Notes under the pieces: model-generated
The model's input: only the letters and a program-made list of their open reading frames with translations
The model's database searches: none
What the model was told of the DNA's origin: nothing
Assembly (NCBI GenBank): GCA_019694595.1
Contig: JAIBBQ010000020.1
Span: 1-56,309, forward strand
Direction: 5' to 3'
DNA: 56,309 nt
Source of the DNA: Myxococcaceae bacterium
GTDB taxonomy: Bacteria; Myxococcota; Myxococcia; Myxococcales; Myxococcaceae
Program-made: the position numbers and the translations under genes
Part shown: positions 1 to 7,779 of the stretch, piece by piece
Position numbering within the stretch: position 1 is the first letter of the stretch
Layout of the letters: the number at the start of each line of letters is the position of its first letter

Positions 1-1
1 C

Positions 2-343
2 GCGGCGGCCCGGCGGGTGGCGGGCAGCATGAACACCCACGGCTGGTGCGCCAGGGGCGTGAACCGGGCGCTGCGCGCGGCGGGGTTGCCCATGTCGCCT
101 TCGCCGTCGGCGTACATGTACGCGCGGCGGCTGGCGGCCGACCACCGGTTCCGTGAGATCCGCAACGTGAGCGACGCGCAGCTGCGCAAGCTCCCGCCGG
201 GGGCGATCGTGGTCTTCGCGCCCAACGGGGGGCGGACGCGCCACGGTCACATCATGGTGACCCTGGGCCACGGCCTCGAGGCGAGCGATCACATCCAGCG
301 GGTGTCGGTGTACGGCACCCAGCGCGTCTTCGTGCCGAAGTAG
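2..343 (+). CDS. Cysteine peptidase/amidase-like protein, 3' end (partial)
   Basis: The reading frame is open to the left edge, so this is probably the C-terminal end of a longer gene; an internal GTG at 17 would give 108 aa. The visible part has Gly-Trp-Cys-Ala-Arg-Gly-Val followed by a short helix, then a hydrophobic strand with Gly-His-Ile-Met-Val, Gly-His-Gly and Glu-Ala-Ser-Asp-His. A Cys at the start of a helix followed by a His on a strand is the layout of NlpC/P60 and CHAP-type peptidoglycan amidases, so Cys near residue 11 and His near 77 are candidate catalytic residues. This is a fold-level guess from motif order; no substrate can be named. Confidence 0.55.
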   Translation, partial: AAARRVAGSMNTHGWCARGVNRALRAAGLPMSPSPSAYMYARRLAADHRFREIRNVSDAQLRKLPPGAIVVFAPNGGRTRHGHIMVTLGHGLEASDHIQRVSVYGTQRVFVPK

Positions 344-356
344 CGGCCCGTCCGGT

Positions 357-1349
357 TCAGTCGGTGCCGAGCCCGAGCAGGGCCTCGAGGCTCGCGTGGA
401 GTTCTGCGCGGGTGAGCCAGGTGAACTGGAGCACCTCGCTGTCGAGCGCCTCGTCGGGGTCAGACGCCGCCTGGTCGTTGGGCTCGGACTGCTCGTCGAG
501 CGCCTCGGAGACGTCGACGATGAGGCGCTGGCCCGGCGGGCCGCTCACGTAGAAGGACGCCACCGCCACGCCTTCGGGCTCGTCGTCGGGGGCGTCGTCG
601 GTGAGATCGCGCACCACGAGCTCGAGGGACTCGCCGCTCCAGACGGCCCGCATCGCCTCGCGGACCCCGGGGTTGAGCACGAGCGTCTCTCCGGCGACGG
701 AGACGACGCCGGTCTCGGCCAGCACCTCGACGAGCCCGGCGGCCATGGCGTCGTCGACGCCGGCGGCCTGGAGGTGGGCGAGCGCCTCCGCGCGCGGGAG
801 CGGCCGGGCGACGTCGGCGTCGTCACCGAAGACCAGCGTGGTGGCTTCCACCTGGCTGCGGGAAAGCGCGAGGGCCTCGAAGCCCGCGGGCGCCTCCGAA
901 GGCTGGAAGCGCTTGCTGAGCTGGGTGGCGAACGTCTCCGCACGCACCGCGGCGTGCACCTGCAGCCGCTCGTCGACCCAGCTGACGGCCGCGACGCCGT
1001 CGCCCATGAGGTAGTGGACCGACTCGGTGCTGGGCTCCTGATCGCCGCGACGCTTGGACTCGAGCTGGAGCTCGGCGTCGGGCTGCGCGACGATCTCGAG
1101 GGCCTTGAGCAGCAGCGCCCCTTCCGCGCTGGGCCTGGCCGACGGCCCCTGCGCGAGCCCACGCCGCTGCAGCTCGGCGCGGGCGACGTCGCGCTGCGCC
1201 GCGGTGGGCGTCTCTTCCGTCGCCAGCACCACCGACAGCGCCGAGCGGGGCGCGACGACGAGCCCGGACTCGACGAGCACCTCGAGCGTGGCCCGACCGA
1301 CGTGGAGCGGCGGCACGTCCCGGGCATCGACGAACGCGTCAGGCCTCAT
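357..1349 (-). CDS. Hypothetical acidic protein, 330 aa
   Basis: Not recognised. The protein is soluble, acidic, without signal peptide or membrane segment, and rich in Ala, Leu, Val and Glu. The C-terminal third has an acidic linker (DDAPDDEPEG and a Glu/Asp-rich stretch near residue 290) followed by a short amphipathic helix ending in Leu-Gly-Leu-Gly. The ATG at 1349 lies 3 bp after the stop of the upstream minus-strand gene, so the two are probably co-transcribed. Amino-acid content is protein-like in this frame, whereas the opposite strand gives Arg/Gly-rich translations typical of shadow frames in GC-rich DNA. No function is proposed. Confidence 0.75.
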   Translation of the reverse strand: MRPDAFVDARDVPPLHVGRATLEVLVESGLVVAPRSALSVVLATEETPTAAQRDVARAELQRRGLAQGPSARPSAEGALLLKALEIVAQPDAELQLESKRRGDQEPSTESVHYLMGDGVAAVSWVDERLQVHAAVRAETFATQLSKRFQPSEAPAGFEALALSRSQVEATTLVFGDDADVARPLPRAEALAHLQAAGVDDAMAAGLVEVLAETGVVSVAGETLVLNPGVREAMRAVWSGESLELVVRDLTDDAPDDEPEGVAVASFYVSGPPGQRLIVDVSEALDEQSEPNDQAASDPDEALDSEVLQFTWLTRAELHASLEALLGLGTD

Positions 1350-1352
1350 GGG

Positions 1353-2495
1353 TCACCTCGGGCAGGTGGCGGTCATCAGGTGGCTGCGCTTCTCGGCGGA
1401 GCCATCGGGGTAGCCGAAGCGCATCGGCAGCGGGTGCGGGTCGGCGGCGAACGTCTCGCGCAGCTCCTTCTGGAAGACCTCCCAGGTGCCGAGGAAGGAC
1501 TTCTCGAAGGTCCCGTAGGTGGCGACCGTGCAGCCCTTGGCCTTCCAGAAGCGCGGGGGCACGCCGGTGGAGTCGGACACCATGAAGCGCGCGTGGGCGA
1601 GCAGGTACTCGCGGACGGCGGAGAACTCGTCGCGCCACAGGAGGTAGCTCGCGGCCTTGGTCATCGCCGCCACGGTGCCCTTGGCCTCGAGGTGCTTGAG
1701 CACGCCGGGAGCCGCCTTGAGGCCGTCGTTGGAGAGGTTGGCGCCCAGGTGGCGGAAGATGCGCGGCGGCGCGGTGGGGTTCGCGCGGGGCACGAATTCC
1801 AGCTCCACGTTGGCGAAGGCGGGCGAGAAGTCGGGCGGCTTCCAGTTGGACTTGAGCTGGGCGGCGGTGGTGGTGCCGAGGGCCTCGATCTCCGCGGCGG
1901 AGAAGTAGTGGAGGCTTCCGTCGGGCTCGACGCGGAAGAAGCGCGCCCGGGTGGGAACCAGGTCGTAGAGCGCGAGCCCCATGAGGTGCATCGAGAGCTG
2001 GCCGGGCAGCTCGCCCTGCTGGATGGCGGAGAGGTTGACGCTCTTGGAGTCGTTGGAGATCAGCGTGGAGGCGCTCGCGGTGCCGATGGCCTTGAGGCTC
2101 TGCTCGAGGGCCTTGGGGTCCTTCAGGGTGCGCAGGCGGCGCGGGTCGCCGGCGAGCTCGAGCGACAGGGTGGTGATGACCTTGGCGTCGGGGAAGGCGG
2201 TGAGCGCCATCATCAGGTCGCCACCGCCGAACGGGTAGACGAGCTCGGCGGGCAAGTCCTTGGGCTCGAGCGAGGTGAGGAAGGTCTGAGCGCGGGCGCC
2301 CCAGTGTTCGCGGAAGCGGGCGAAGCGCTCCTGCTGCTTCACGCAGTAGGCCTTCACCACCGCGGCGTCGACGTTCGCGGGGAGCGCGCCGTCCTGACAG
2401 GTGACCACCTGGTAGAGGAGCTTCACGTCGTCGCCGAGCTCCGCGGGGGCGTCGGCGGGCGCAGCGGACAGGACGAGGGCCAGGGCGAGGACCAT
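1353..2495 (-). CDS. Secreted hypothetical protein, 380 aa
   Basis: The N-terminus is a short hydrophobic stretch (MVLALALVLSAAPADAPAE) that reads as a cleavable Sec signal peptide with Ala-x-Ala near residue 13, so the mature protein should be periplasmic or secreted. The remainder is a globular protein with four scattered cysteines and no repeat or catalytic motif that I recognise. A TAAGCG box lies 9 nt before the ATG with no purine-rich ribosome site, so the mRNA may be leaderless. It is followed 3 bp later by the 330-aa gene, and transcribed divergently from the DUF4337 gene. Function unknown. Confidence 0.75.
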   Translation of the reverse strand: MVLALALVLSAAPADAPAELGDDVKLLYQVVTCQDGALPANVDAAVVKAYCVKQQERFARFREHWGARAQTFLTSLEPKDLPAELVYPFGGGDLMMALTAFPDAKVITTLSLELAGDPRRLRTLKDPKALEQSLKAIGTASASTLISNDSKSVNLSAIQQGELPGQLSMHLMGLALYDLVPTRARFFRVEPDGSLHYFSAAEIEALGTTTAAQLKSNWKPPDFSPAFANVELEFVPRANPTAPPRIFRHLGANLSNDGLKAAPGVLKHLEAKGTVAAMTKAASYLLWRDEFSAVREYLLAHARFMVSDSTGVPPRFWKAKGCTVATYGTFEKSFLGTWEVFQKELRETFAADPHPLPMRFGYPDGSAEKRSHLMTATCPR

Positions 2496-2504
2496 GGAGC
2501 GGGT

Positions 2505-2510
2505 CGCTTA
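2505..2510 (-). promoter_or_regulatory. Candidate -10 box for the gene starting at 2495
   Basis: Minus-strand TAAGCG ends 9 nt before the ATG. It belongs to the set of TA-starting hexamers found just upstream of many start codons here, consistent with leaderless transcription. Seen by eye only. Confidence 0.3.
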
Positions 2511-2559
2511 GTGCACTTTTGGGGCGGCGGGGGCCCGGGCAGTGTGTATGACGCGCGCC

Positions 2560-3072
2560 ATGTCCGGACACGGCGCCCACGCAGACCCGAGCAACCCATT
2601 CCAGAAGCGCGTGGCCATCACCATGGCCATCTACGCGGTGGGGCTGGCCTTCACCAACGCGGCGGTGAACAGCTCGCGCTCGAAGTCGCTGCTCGACGCC
2701 AACGACGCAGCGTCGAAGTGGGCCTACTACCAGGCGAAGGGCACCAAGGCGATGCTCCGCCGGCTGGAGGTCTCGCTGCTCGACCGCCTGGCGACCGGAG
2801 ACGCGAAGAAGGTCGAAGGCGCCGAAGAGGAGATCGCCAAGTACGAGGCGGAGAAGGCGGAGATCCAGGCCGAGGCCCGCAAGCTGGAGGCCGAGCAGGA
2901 GATGTTCGAGCACCGCGAGCACCGCATGGAGTACGGCGCCATCGGCTTCGAGCTGGCGATCGTGCTGGCAGGTGTCGCCCTGCTCCAGGCGTCCAAGATG
3001 CTCTACGGGGCGAGCGTGGCGAGCGCCATCGCCGCGGTGGGCATCGTGGTGTCGGCCTTCCTCGCGCACTGA
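2560..3072 (+). CDS. DUF4337 family inner-membrane protein
   Basis: About 170 aa from the ATG at 2560; in-frame GTG 2542 and ATG 2548 would add up to six residues. A first hydrophobic helix follows the N-terminus (ITMAIYAVGLAFTNAAVN), then the family signature LLDANDAASKWAYYQAKG. A charged Glu/Lys/Ala-rich helix follows that should form a coiled coil (residues about 75-115), and two hydrophobic helices close the protein. This order, with the AND...SKWAYYQAK motif, matches DUF4337 proteins of Gram-negative bacteria, whose biochemical role is unknown. It is divergent from the secreted hypothetical gene at 1353-2495 with a short shared upstream region. Confidence 0.85.
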   Translation: MSGHGAHADPSNPFQKRVAITMAIYAVGLAFTNAAVNSSRSKSLLDANDAASKWAYYQAKGTKAMLRRLEVSLLDRLATGDAKKVEGAEEEIAKYEAEKAEIQAEARKLEAEQEMFEHREHRMEYGAIGFELAIVLAGVALLQASKMLYGASVASAIAAVGIVVSAFLAH

Positions 3073-3174
3073 AGGCCTGACAGGCCGCCGGACGCGCAAC
3101 GAAAAACCGGGAGCGCTGCGACCTTCGGCGGGTGAACCGCACTGAAATCATTCAGGAAGGCGGGGGCACTCACC

Positions 3175-4506
3175 ATGCAGAGCGCGGCGTCGATGAAGAA
3201 CCTCCTGGCAGCGATCGCGGTGTCGGCCCTCTGGGCGTGTGGCGGTGTTTCCCCCGGCGGGATGGATGCGGGTGACGCTGGACCCACGGACGCCGGCCCG
3301 ACGGATGCGGGGCCGACGGACGCAGGTCCCATCGATGCCGGTCCGACGGACGCGGGGCCCACCGATGCGGGGCCGAGGGACGCGGGGCCGACGCCCGCGG
3401 TGGCGCTGAGTGTGAATGCTGTGTCGGTGCTCTTTCCCCTGCCCCTGCACCCGACGGATCCGGGTCTCCTGCACCTCGACGAGCCCGGCAAGGGTGGGCC
3501 GCTGCTCTCGGCGGCGCTGTTCGCGGACATCCCGGTCTACAGCGACAACCCGCTGACCGAGCGGGCCTACGGCGAGTGGCGGGTGGTGGCGGCTCGGCTC
3601 GACCCGTGCTTCCCGACGCACGCGTTCCTCCAGAGCGACCCGTCGAAGTGCCGGCGCCAGCTGCGGCTGGTGGCCCAGCCCCACCCGGAAGGGATGAACG
3701 GCGGGGGCTCCGACGACAACACGATTCACCTGCTCTACGACCTGACGCAGGCGCAGTTCGACGACCTCGCGGCGCGCTGGGTGGCGCCGCTCCAGGACCA
3801 GGCGGGGGCGCGCGGGGAGTCGCTGCAGGTGAGCCCGCGCATGAAGTCCGAAGGGCTGCAGGGCGCGTACGCGAACGGCATCCGGGCGCTGATCAAGGAG
3901 TTCGCCGGGCCGGACACGCTGCGGCAGGTGACCTTCATGGAAGGGCGCGGCGTGGCCTGGGAGTTCGGCGGCTTCATGGTGAACGCCGGGGCGCACACGT
4001 CGATCCAGATTCCGGGGCTCGACGGCGGCGTCAGCGAGGTCACCACCGCGAACAACGACGCGCCGTTCAGCACCACCCCGCGCTCCAAGGTGGCGGCCGA
4101 GCTGGCGCCTCTGGCCGGGCGCTTCGTGTCCGACGGCGGCATCGGCTCCGGGTCGCTGGTCTTCGACGCGACGCCGATGCAGATGCAGGCGGCGCTGCAG
4201 CGCTCGCTGGACGTCGACAACCCCCTCACCGACCTGCACCCCGACTCGCTCGACTGCTCGGTGTGCCACATCGCCAACCGCGCCCGCGCCCGCGCCATCC
4301 GCAAGGGCCAGTCGATCCAGGGGCTGAGCCGCTACGAGAACGCCCGCCGGCCCACCACGGTCCTCAACGCCAGCGCCTTCGGAGAAGAGACGATGGAGCA
4401 GCGGGCCTTCGGGTACCACTTCGGCGGCCCGGTGGTGAACCAGCGCGTCGCCAACGAGTCGGCCGAGGTGGCGGACCTGCTGGAGAAGCGCCTGTCGCCG
4501 CCGTGA
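3175..4506 (+). CDS. CxxCH-containing lipoprotein with Asp-Ala-Gly spacer, 443 aa
   Basis: A signal peptide ends in a lipobox (ALWAC, Cys 22 counting from ATG 3175), so the protein should be a lipoprotein. AGGAAGG at 3154-3160 precedes ATG 3175; an alternative start is ATG 3193. Immediately after the lipid anchor comes a low-complexity spacer of DAGPT pentapeptides, common in myxobacterial lipoproteins. The C-terminal third has one CSVCH motif (Cys 361, Cys 364, His 365), the covalent haem c site pattern, without an obvious full cytochrome c domain around it. The conserved-looking core between residues 75 and 350 is not a family I can name. A c-type haem protein is possible but unproven. Confidence 0.8.
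   Translation: MQSAASMKNLLAAIAVSALWACGGVSPGGMDAGDAGPTDAGPTDAGPTDAGPIDAGPTDAGPTDAGPRDAGPTPAVALSVNAVSVLFPLPLHPTDPGLLHLDEPGKGGPLLSAALFADIPVYSDNPLTERAYGEWRVVAARLDPCFPTHAFLQSDPSKCRRQLRLVAQPHPEGMNGGGSDDNTIHLLYDLTQAQFDDLAARWVAPLQDQAGARGESLQVSPRMKSEGLQGAYANGIRALIKEFAGPDTLRQVTFMEGRGVAWEFGGFMVNAGAHTSIQIPGLDGGVSEVTTANNDAPFSTTPRSKVAAELAPLAGRFVSDGGIGSGSLVFDATPMQMQAALQRSLDVDNPLTDLHPDSLDCSVCHIANRARARAIRKGQSIQGLSRYENARRPTTVLNASAFGEETMEQRAFGYHFGGPVVNQRVANESAEVADLLEKRLSPP
3265..3393 (+). repeat. 15-bp minisatellite coding DAGPT repeats
   Basis: In-frame tandem units of about 15 bp encode Asp-Ala-Gly-Pro-Thr with variants (Pro-Ile, Pro-Arg) directly after the lipobox of the lipoprotein gene. Third codon positions vary between units, so the repeat is not a very recent expansion. 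It acts as a flexible spacer. Confidence 0.85.
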
Positions 4507-4540
4507 GTCGATAGCTGCTGCGCGCGCGGGCCCGAGCGCT

Positions 4541-4546
4541 TTAAGT
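4541..4546 (+). promoter_or_regulatory. Candidate -10 box for addB
   Basis: TTAAGT lies 8 nt before the GTG at 4555, in the 48-bp gap after the lipoprotein gene. There is no Shine-Dalgarno sequence between it and the start, so the message may begin at or next to the start codon. Confidence 0.35.
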
Positions 4547-4554
4547 GCCGGGCC

Positions 4555-7500
4555 GTGCGACTGGTGGACAGCCCCTCGGCGGCGGCGCGGCAGGCGGAAG
4601 GCCTGGCCTTCCTGCAGGCGCGTGCGCCGTCGGAGTCGCTCCTCATCGTCGCCGGGAGTCTCGACGGCGGCCTCGAGCTGACGCGCACCGTCGCCGCCAA
4701 GCGCGGCGCGCTCTTCGGCTGGCAGCGGCGCACGCTGGATGCGCTGGCGCTGGAGCTCGCGGCGCCCGCGCTCGCCGAGAAGGGCTGGGCGCCCGCCTCG
4801 CGCCTCGCGCTGGAGGCCGTGTGGGCCCGCGTCGTCCACGCGCTCGACGCCAAGGACCAGCTCGGCCGCCTCGCGCAGGTGGCAGACCGGCCCGGGCTCC
4901 CGCGCGCGCTGGAGCAGCTCGTCACCGAGGTGCGGCTGCAGAACGTGCCCGTCAGCAAGCTCGACGCGGACCTCGCCCGCGCCGCCAAGGCCTTCGCCGC
5001 CGCCCTCGCTGACGCAGGCCTCGCCGACCGCGCCATCTGGCTCGACCTCGCCAAGGACGCTCCGCTGGCCAAGGCGCCGCTGTTGCTCCTCGACGTGGCG
5101 CTCACCACCGCGCGCGAGGAAGCGCTGGTCCACGCGCTCGCCGCCGCGTCTTCGCCGGTGCTGGCCACCGTGCCGACCGGCGACGAGCGCAGCCGCGTGC
5201 GCCTGGAGCGCGCCCTCGGGGTGAAGGTCGAGCACCGCCCTGCGTCCGGCACGAGCGCCCTCGCCCGGCTGCAGACGCACCTCTTCACCACCGGCGACGT
5301 GCCCCCCGGGAAGCTCGGCGACGAGGTGGCGATGCTCTCGGCCCCCGGCGAGCTGCGCGAGTGCCTCGAGATCGCCCGGCTGATTCACCGCCGCGCCAAG
5401 GCGGGCACCCCGTTCGACCGGCAGGCGATCCTCCTGCGCGCCCCGGCGGCCTACCGCGCGCCGCTCGCGGAGGCGCTGCGCCGCGCCGGCATCCCCGCGT
5501 ACTTCGCCAAGGGGGTGCGCGCGCCCGACCCGTCGGCCCGCGCCATGCTCGCGCTGCTGGCCTGCGCCGCGGAGAACCTGTCCGCCACCCGCTTCGCCGA
5601 GTACGCCTCCCTGGGCGAGGTGCCCCGGGCCGCGCTCGACCGGGCCGCGCCGGCTGCGGTGCCTGCGGGCGAGCGCTTCGTGGCCGCCGCGCCCGCCGAG
5701 CTCGACGAGGTGCCCGCGCTCGACGAGGCGGTGGCGCCGGAGGAGGACGAGAGCCTGCCCGAGGCGCCGGTGGCTCAGGGCCGGCTGCGCTCGCCGCGGC
5801 GGTGGGAGCGCCTGCTGGTGGACGCCGCGGTCATCGGGGGCCGCGACCGCTGGGAGCGCCGGCTCGATGGCCTGGAGACCTCGCTGCGCACACTGCGCGC
5901 CGCGCCCGACGTGTCCGAGGGCCGCGCCGCCTCGCTCGACCGCACGCTCGACGACCTGAAGGTGCTGCGCGCCTTCGCGCTCCCGCTCCTCGACGAGCTG
6001 GCTGCCCTGCCCTCCGACGCGCCCTGGGGCGAGTGGCTCGAGGCCCTCGGCCGGCTGGCCTCGCGCGCGCTGCGGCGCCCCGAGCGGGTGCTGGCGCTCC
6101 TCGCCGAGCTCGCGCCCATGGGGAGCGTGGGACCGGTGGGCCTGTCCGAGGTCCGGCGCGTGCTCTCCCAGCGCCTGCTCGAGGTCACCCGCCGGCCCGA
6201 CCACCACCGCTTCGGCCAGGTCTTCGTGGGGCCCATCGAGGCGGCGCGGGGCTTGAGCTTCGAGGTGGTCTACCTCCCGGGGCTCGCGGAGCGCGTCTTC
6301 CCCCAGAAGGTGCGCGAGGAGCCGCTGATGCCCGACCGCGCGCGCGCCAAGCTCGGCGGCGCGCTGGAGACGGAGCACGACCGGGTGGCCTTCGAGCGCC
6401 TCCAGCTGCAGCTCGGCGTGGGCGCGGCGGAGCGGCAGCTCGTCTTCTCCTACCCGCGGCTCGACGCCTTCGAAGGCCGGCCCCGCGTGCCCAGCTTCTA
6501 CGCGCTGGAGGCGCTGCGCGCGGCCGAAGGCACCCTGCCCGCCTACGAGGCGCTCGCGCGGCGCACCGAGCAGGCGGTGGAGGCGCGGGTCGGCTGGCCG
6601 GCGCCCAAGGACAGCGCCACCGCGGTGGACGACGCGGAGCGCGACCTCTCGCTGCTCGACCGCCTCTTCCGCGACCGCAGCGGCGACCGCCACACCGGCG
6701 AGGCGCGCTACCTCACCCAGGTGAACCCCGCGCTCGCCCGGGCGCTGCGCCTGCGGTACGCGCGCTGGACCAAGAAGTGGAACGGCGCCGACGGGCTGGT
6801 GAGCCCGAGCCCGCAGGCGCTCGCCGCGCTGGCGCCGCACCAGCTCACCGCGCGTTCCTTCTCGGCCACCGCGCTGCAGAACTACGCCGCGTGTCCGTAC
6901 AAGTTCCACCTGAGCGCGGTGGTGCGGCTGTCCCCGCGCCAGGAGGCCGCGGCCATCGAGCAGCTCGACCCGCTCCAGCGCGGCTCGATGGTGCACACCA
7001 TCCTCTACCGGGTGCTCACCACCCTGCGCGACCAGGGCCGGCAGCCCCCGAAGGAAGCGGACCGCGCGCACGGGCTCGCGCTGGTGGACACGGTGGTGGA
7101 CCAGGTCGCCTCCGAGCTGCACGACACCTACCACCCGGCCATCGACCGCATCTGGCGCGACGGGGTGGAGTCGATCCGCGCCGACGTGCGCCGGTGGTTC
7201 AACGACACGGTGGACGCGGCCATCCTCCACCAGGTGGAGCCGTGGCGCTTCGAGCTCTCCTTCGGGCTGGGCACGCGCGCGGAGCAGGATCCGGACAGCC
7301 GCCCGGAGCCGATGCTCTTGCCGGGGGGCCTGCAGCTGCGTGGCTCCATCGACCTGGTGGAGCGCTCGGGCGAAGGGAACCTCACGGCCACCGACTACAA
7401 GACGGGCAAGCAGCGCGCGCAGACGGGGACGCGGGTGGGCGGCGGCAAGGCGCTGCAGCCGATCCTCTATTCCCTGGCGCTGGAGAAGCTCTTCCCGGGC

Positions 7501-7779
7501 GCCACGGTGCGCGGCGGCGCGCTCTGGTACTGCACCCAGGCCGGCGAGTTCACCAAGGTGGCCATTCCCCTCGACGCGGCCGCGCGCGAGGCCGCGACCC
7601 AGGCCATCGGCGTGGTGGGCGACGCGCTCGCGCGCGGCTTCTTCCCCGCGGCGCCGGCCACCAACGAGTGCACCTACTGCGACTTCCGCGCGGTGTGCGG
7701 CCCCGACGAGGAGCGCCGCGCGCGCAAGAAGTCTCGCCAGGAGCTCGAGGCGCTGCAGAAGCTCAGGAGCCTCCAATGA
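4555..7779 (+). CDS. addB: AddB-like Fe-S nuclease subunit of the helicase-nuclease complex
   Basis: The 1074-aa protein starts at GTG and overlaps the next gene by ATGA. AddB pairs with AddA to resect double-strand breaks for recombination. The C-terminal nuclease domain has the ATDYKTGK strand of RecB-type PD-(D/E)XK nucleases near residue 945. Four cysteines, at 780 (in ACPYKF) and at 1039, 1042 and 1048 (C-x2-C-x5-C), match the spacing of the AddB [4Fe-4S] staple. The N-terminus (LLIVAGSLDGGLE) lacks a Walker A GKT, so the helicase-like half is probably inactive, as in several proteobacterial AddB proteins. Sequence between motifs is diverged, so the assignment rests on the nuclease end plus the addA neighbour. 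Confidence 0.88.
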   Translation: MRLVDSPSAAARQAEGLAFLQARAPSESLLIVAGSLDGGLELTRTVAAKRGALFGWQRRTLDALALELAAPALAEKGWAPASRLALEAVWARVVHALDAKDQLGRLAQVADRPGLPRALEQLVTEVRLQNVPVSKLDADLARAAKAFAAALADAGLADRAIWLDLAKDAPLAKAPLLLLDVALTTAREEALVHALAAASSPVLATVPTGDERSRVRLERALGVKVEHRPASGTSALARLQTHLFTTGDVPPGKLGDEVAMLSAPGELRECLEIARLIHRRAKAGTPFDRQAILLRAPAAYRAPLAEALRRAGIPAYFAKGVRAPDPSARAMLALLACAAENLSATRFAEYASLGEVPRAALDRAAPAAVPAGERFVAAAPAELDEVPALDEAVAPEEDESLPEAPVAQGRLRSPRRWERLLVDAAVIGGRDRWERRLDGLETSLRTLRAAPDVSEGRAASLDRTLDDLKVLRAFALPLLDELAALPSDAPWGEWLEALGRLASRALRRPERVLALLAELAPMGSVGPVGLSEVRRVLSQRLLEVTRRPDHHRFGQVFVGPIEAARGLSFEVVYLPGLAERVFPQKVREEPLMPDRARAKLGGALETEHDRVAFERLQLQLGVGAAERQLVFSYPRLDAFEGRPRVPSFYALEALRAAEGTLPAYEALARRTEQAVEARVGWPAPKDSATAVDDAERDLSLLDRLFRDRSGDRHTGEARYLTQVNPALARALRLRYARWTKKWNGADGLVSPSPQALAALAPHQLTARSFSATALQNYAACPYKFHLSAVVRLSPRQEAAAIEQLDPLQRGSMVHTILYRVLTTLRDQGRQPPKEADRAHGLALVDTVVDQVASELHDTYHPAIDRIWRDGVESIRADVRRWFNDTVDAAILHQVEPWRFELSFGLGTRAEQDPDSRPEPMLLPGGLQLRGSIDLVERSGEGNLTATDYKTGKQRAQTGTRVGGGKALQPILYSLALEKLFPGATVRGGALWYCTQAGEFTKVAIPLDAAAREAATQAIGVVGDALARGFFPAAPATNECTYCDFRAVCGPDEERRARKKSRQELEALQKLRSLQ

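Noticed and set aside
396-3080. An 894-codon plus-strand frame over the first two minus-strand genes
   Set aside because: Composition is shadow-like, and the minus-strand proteins have a signal peptide and normal residue use.
3074-3086. GGCCT-GAC-AGGCC hairpin after the DUF4337 gene
   Set aside because: Only 5 bp of stem and no T-tract; too weak to call a terminator.
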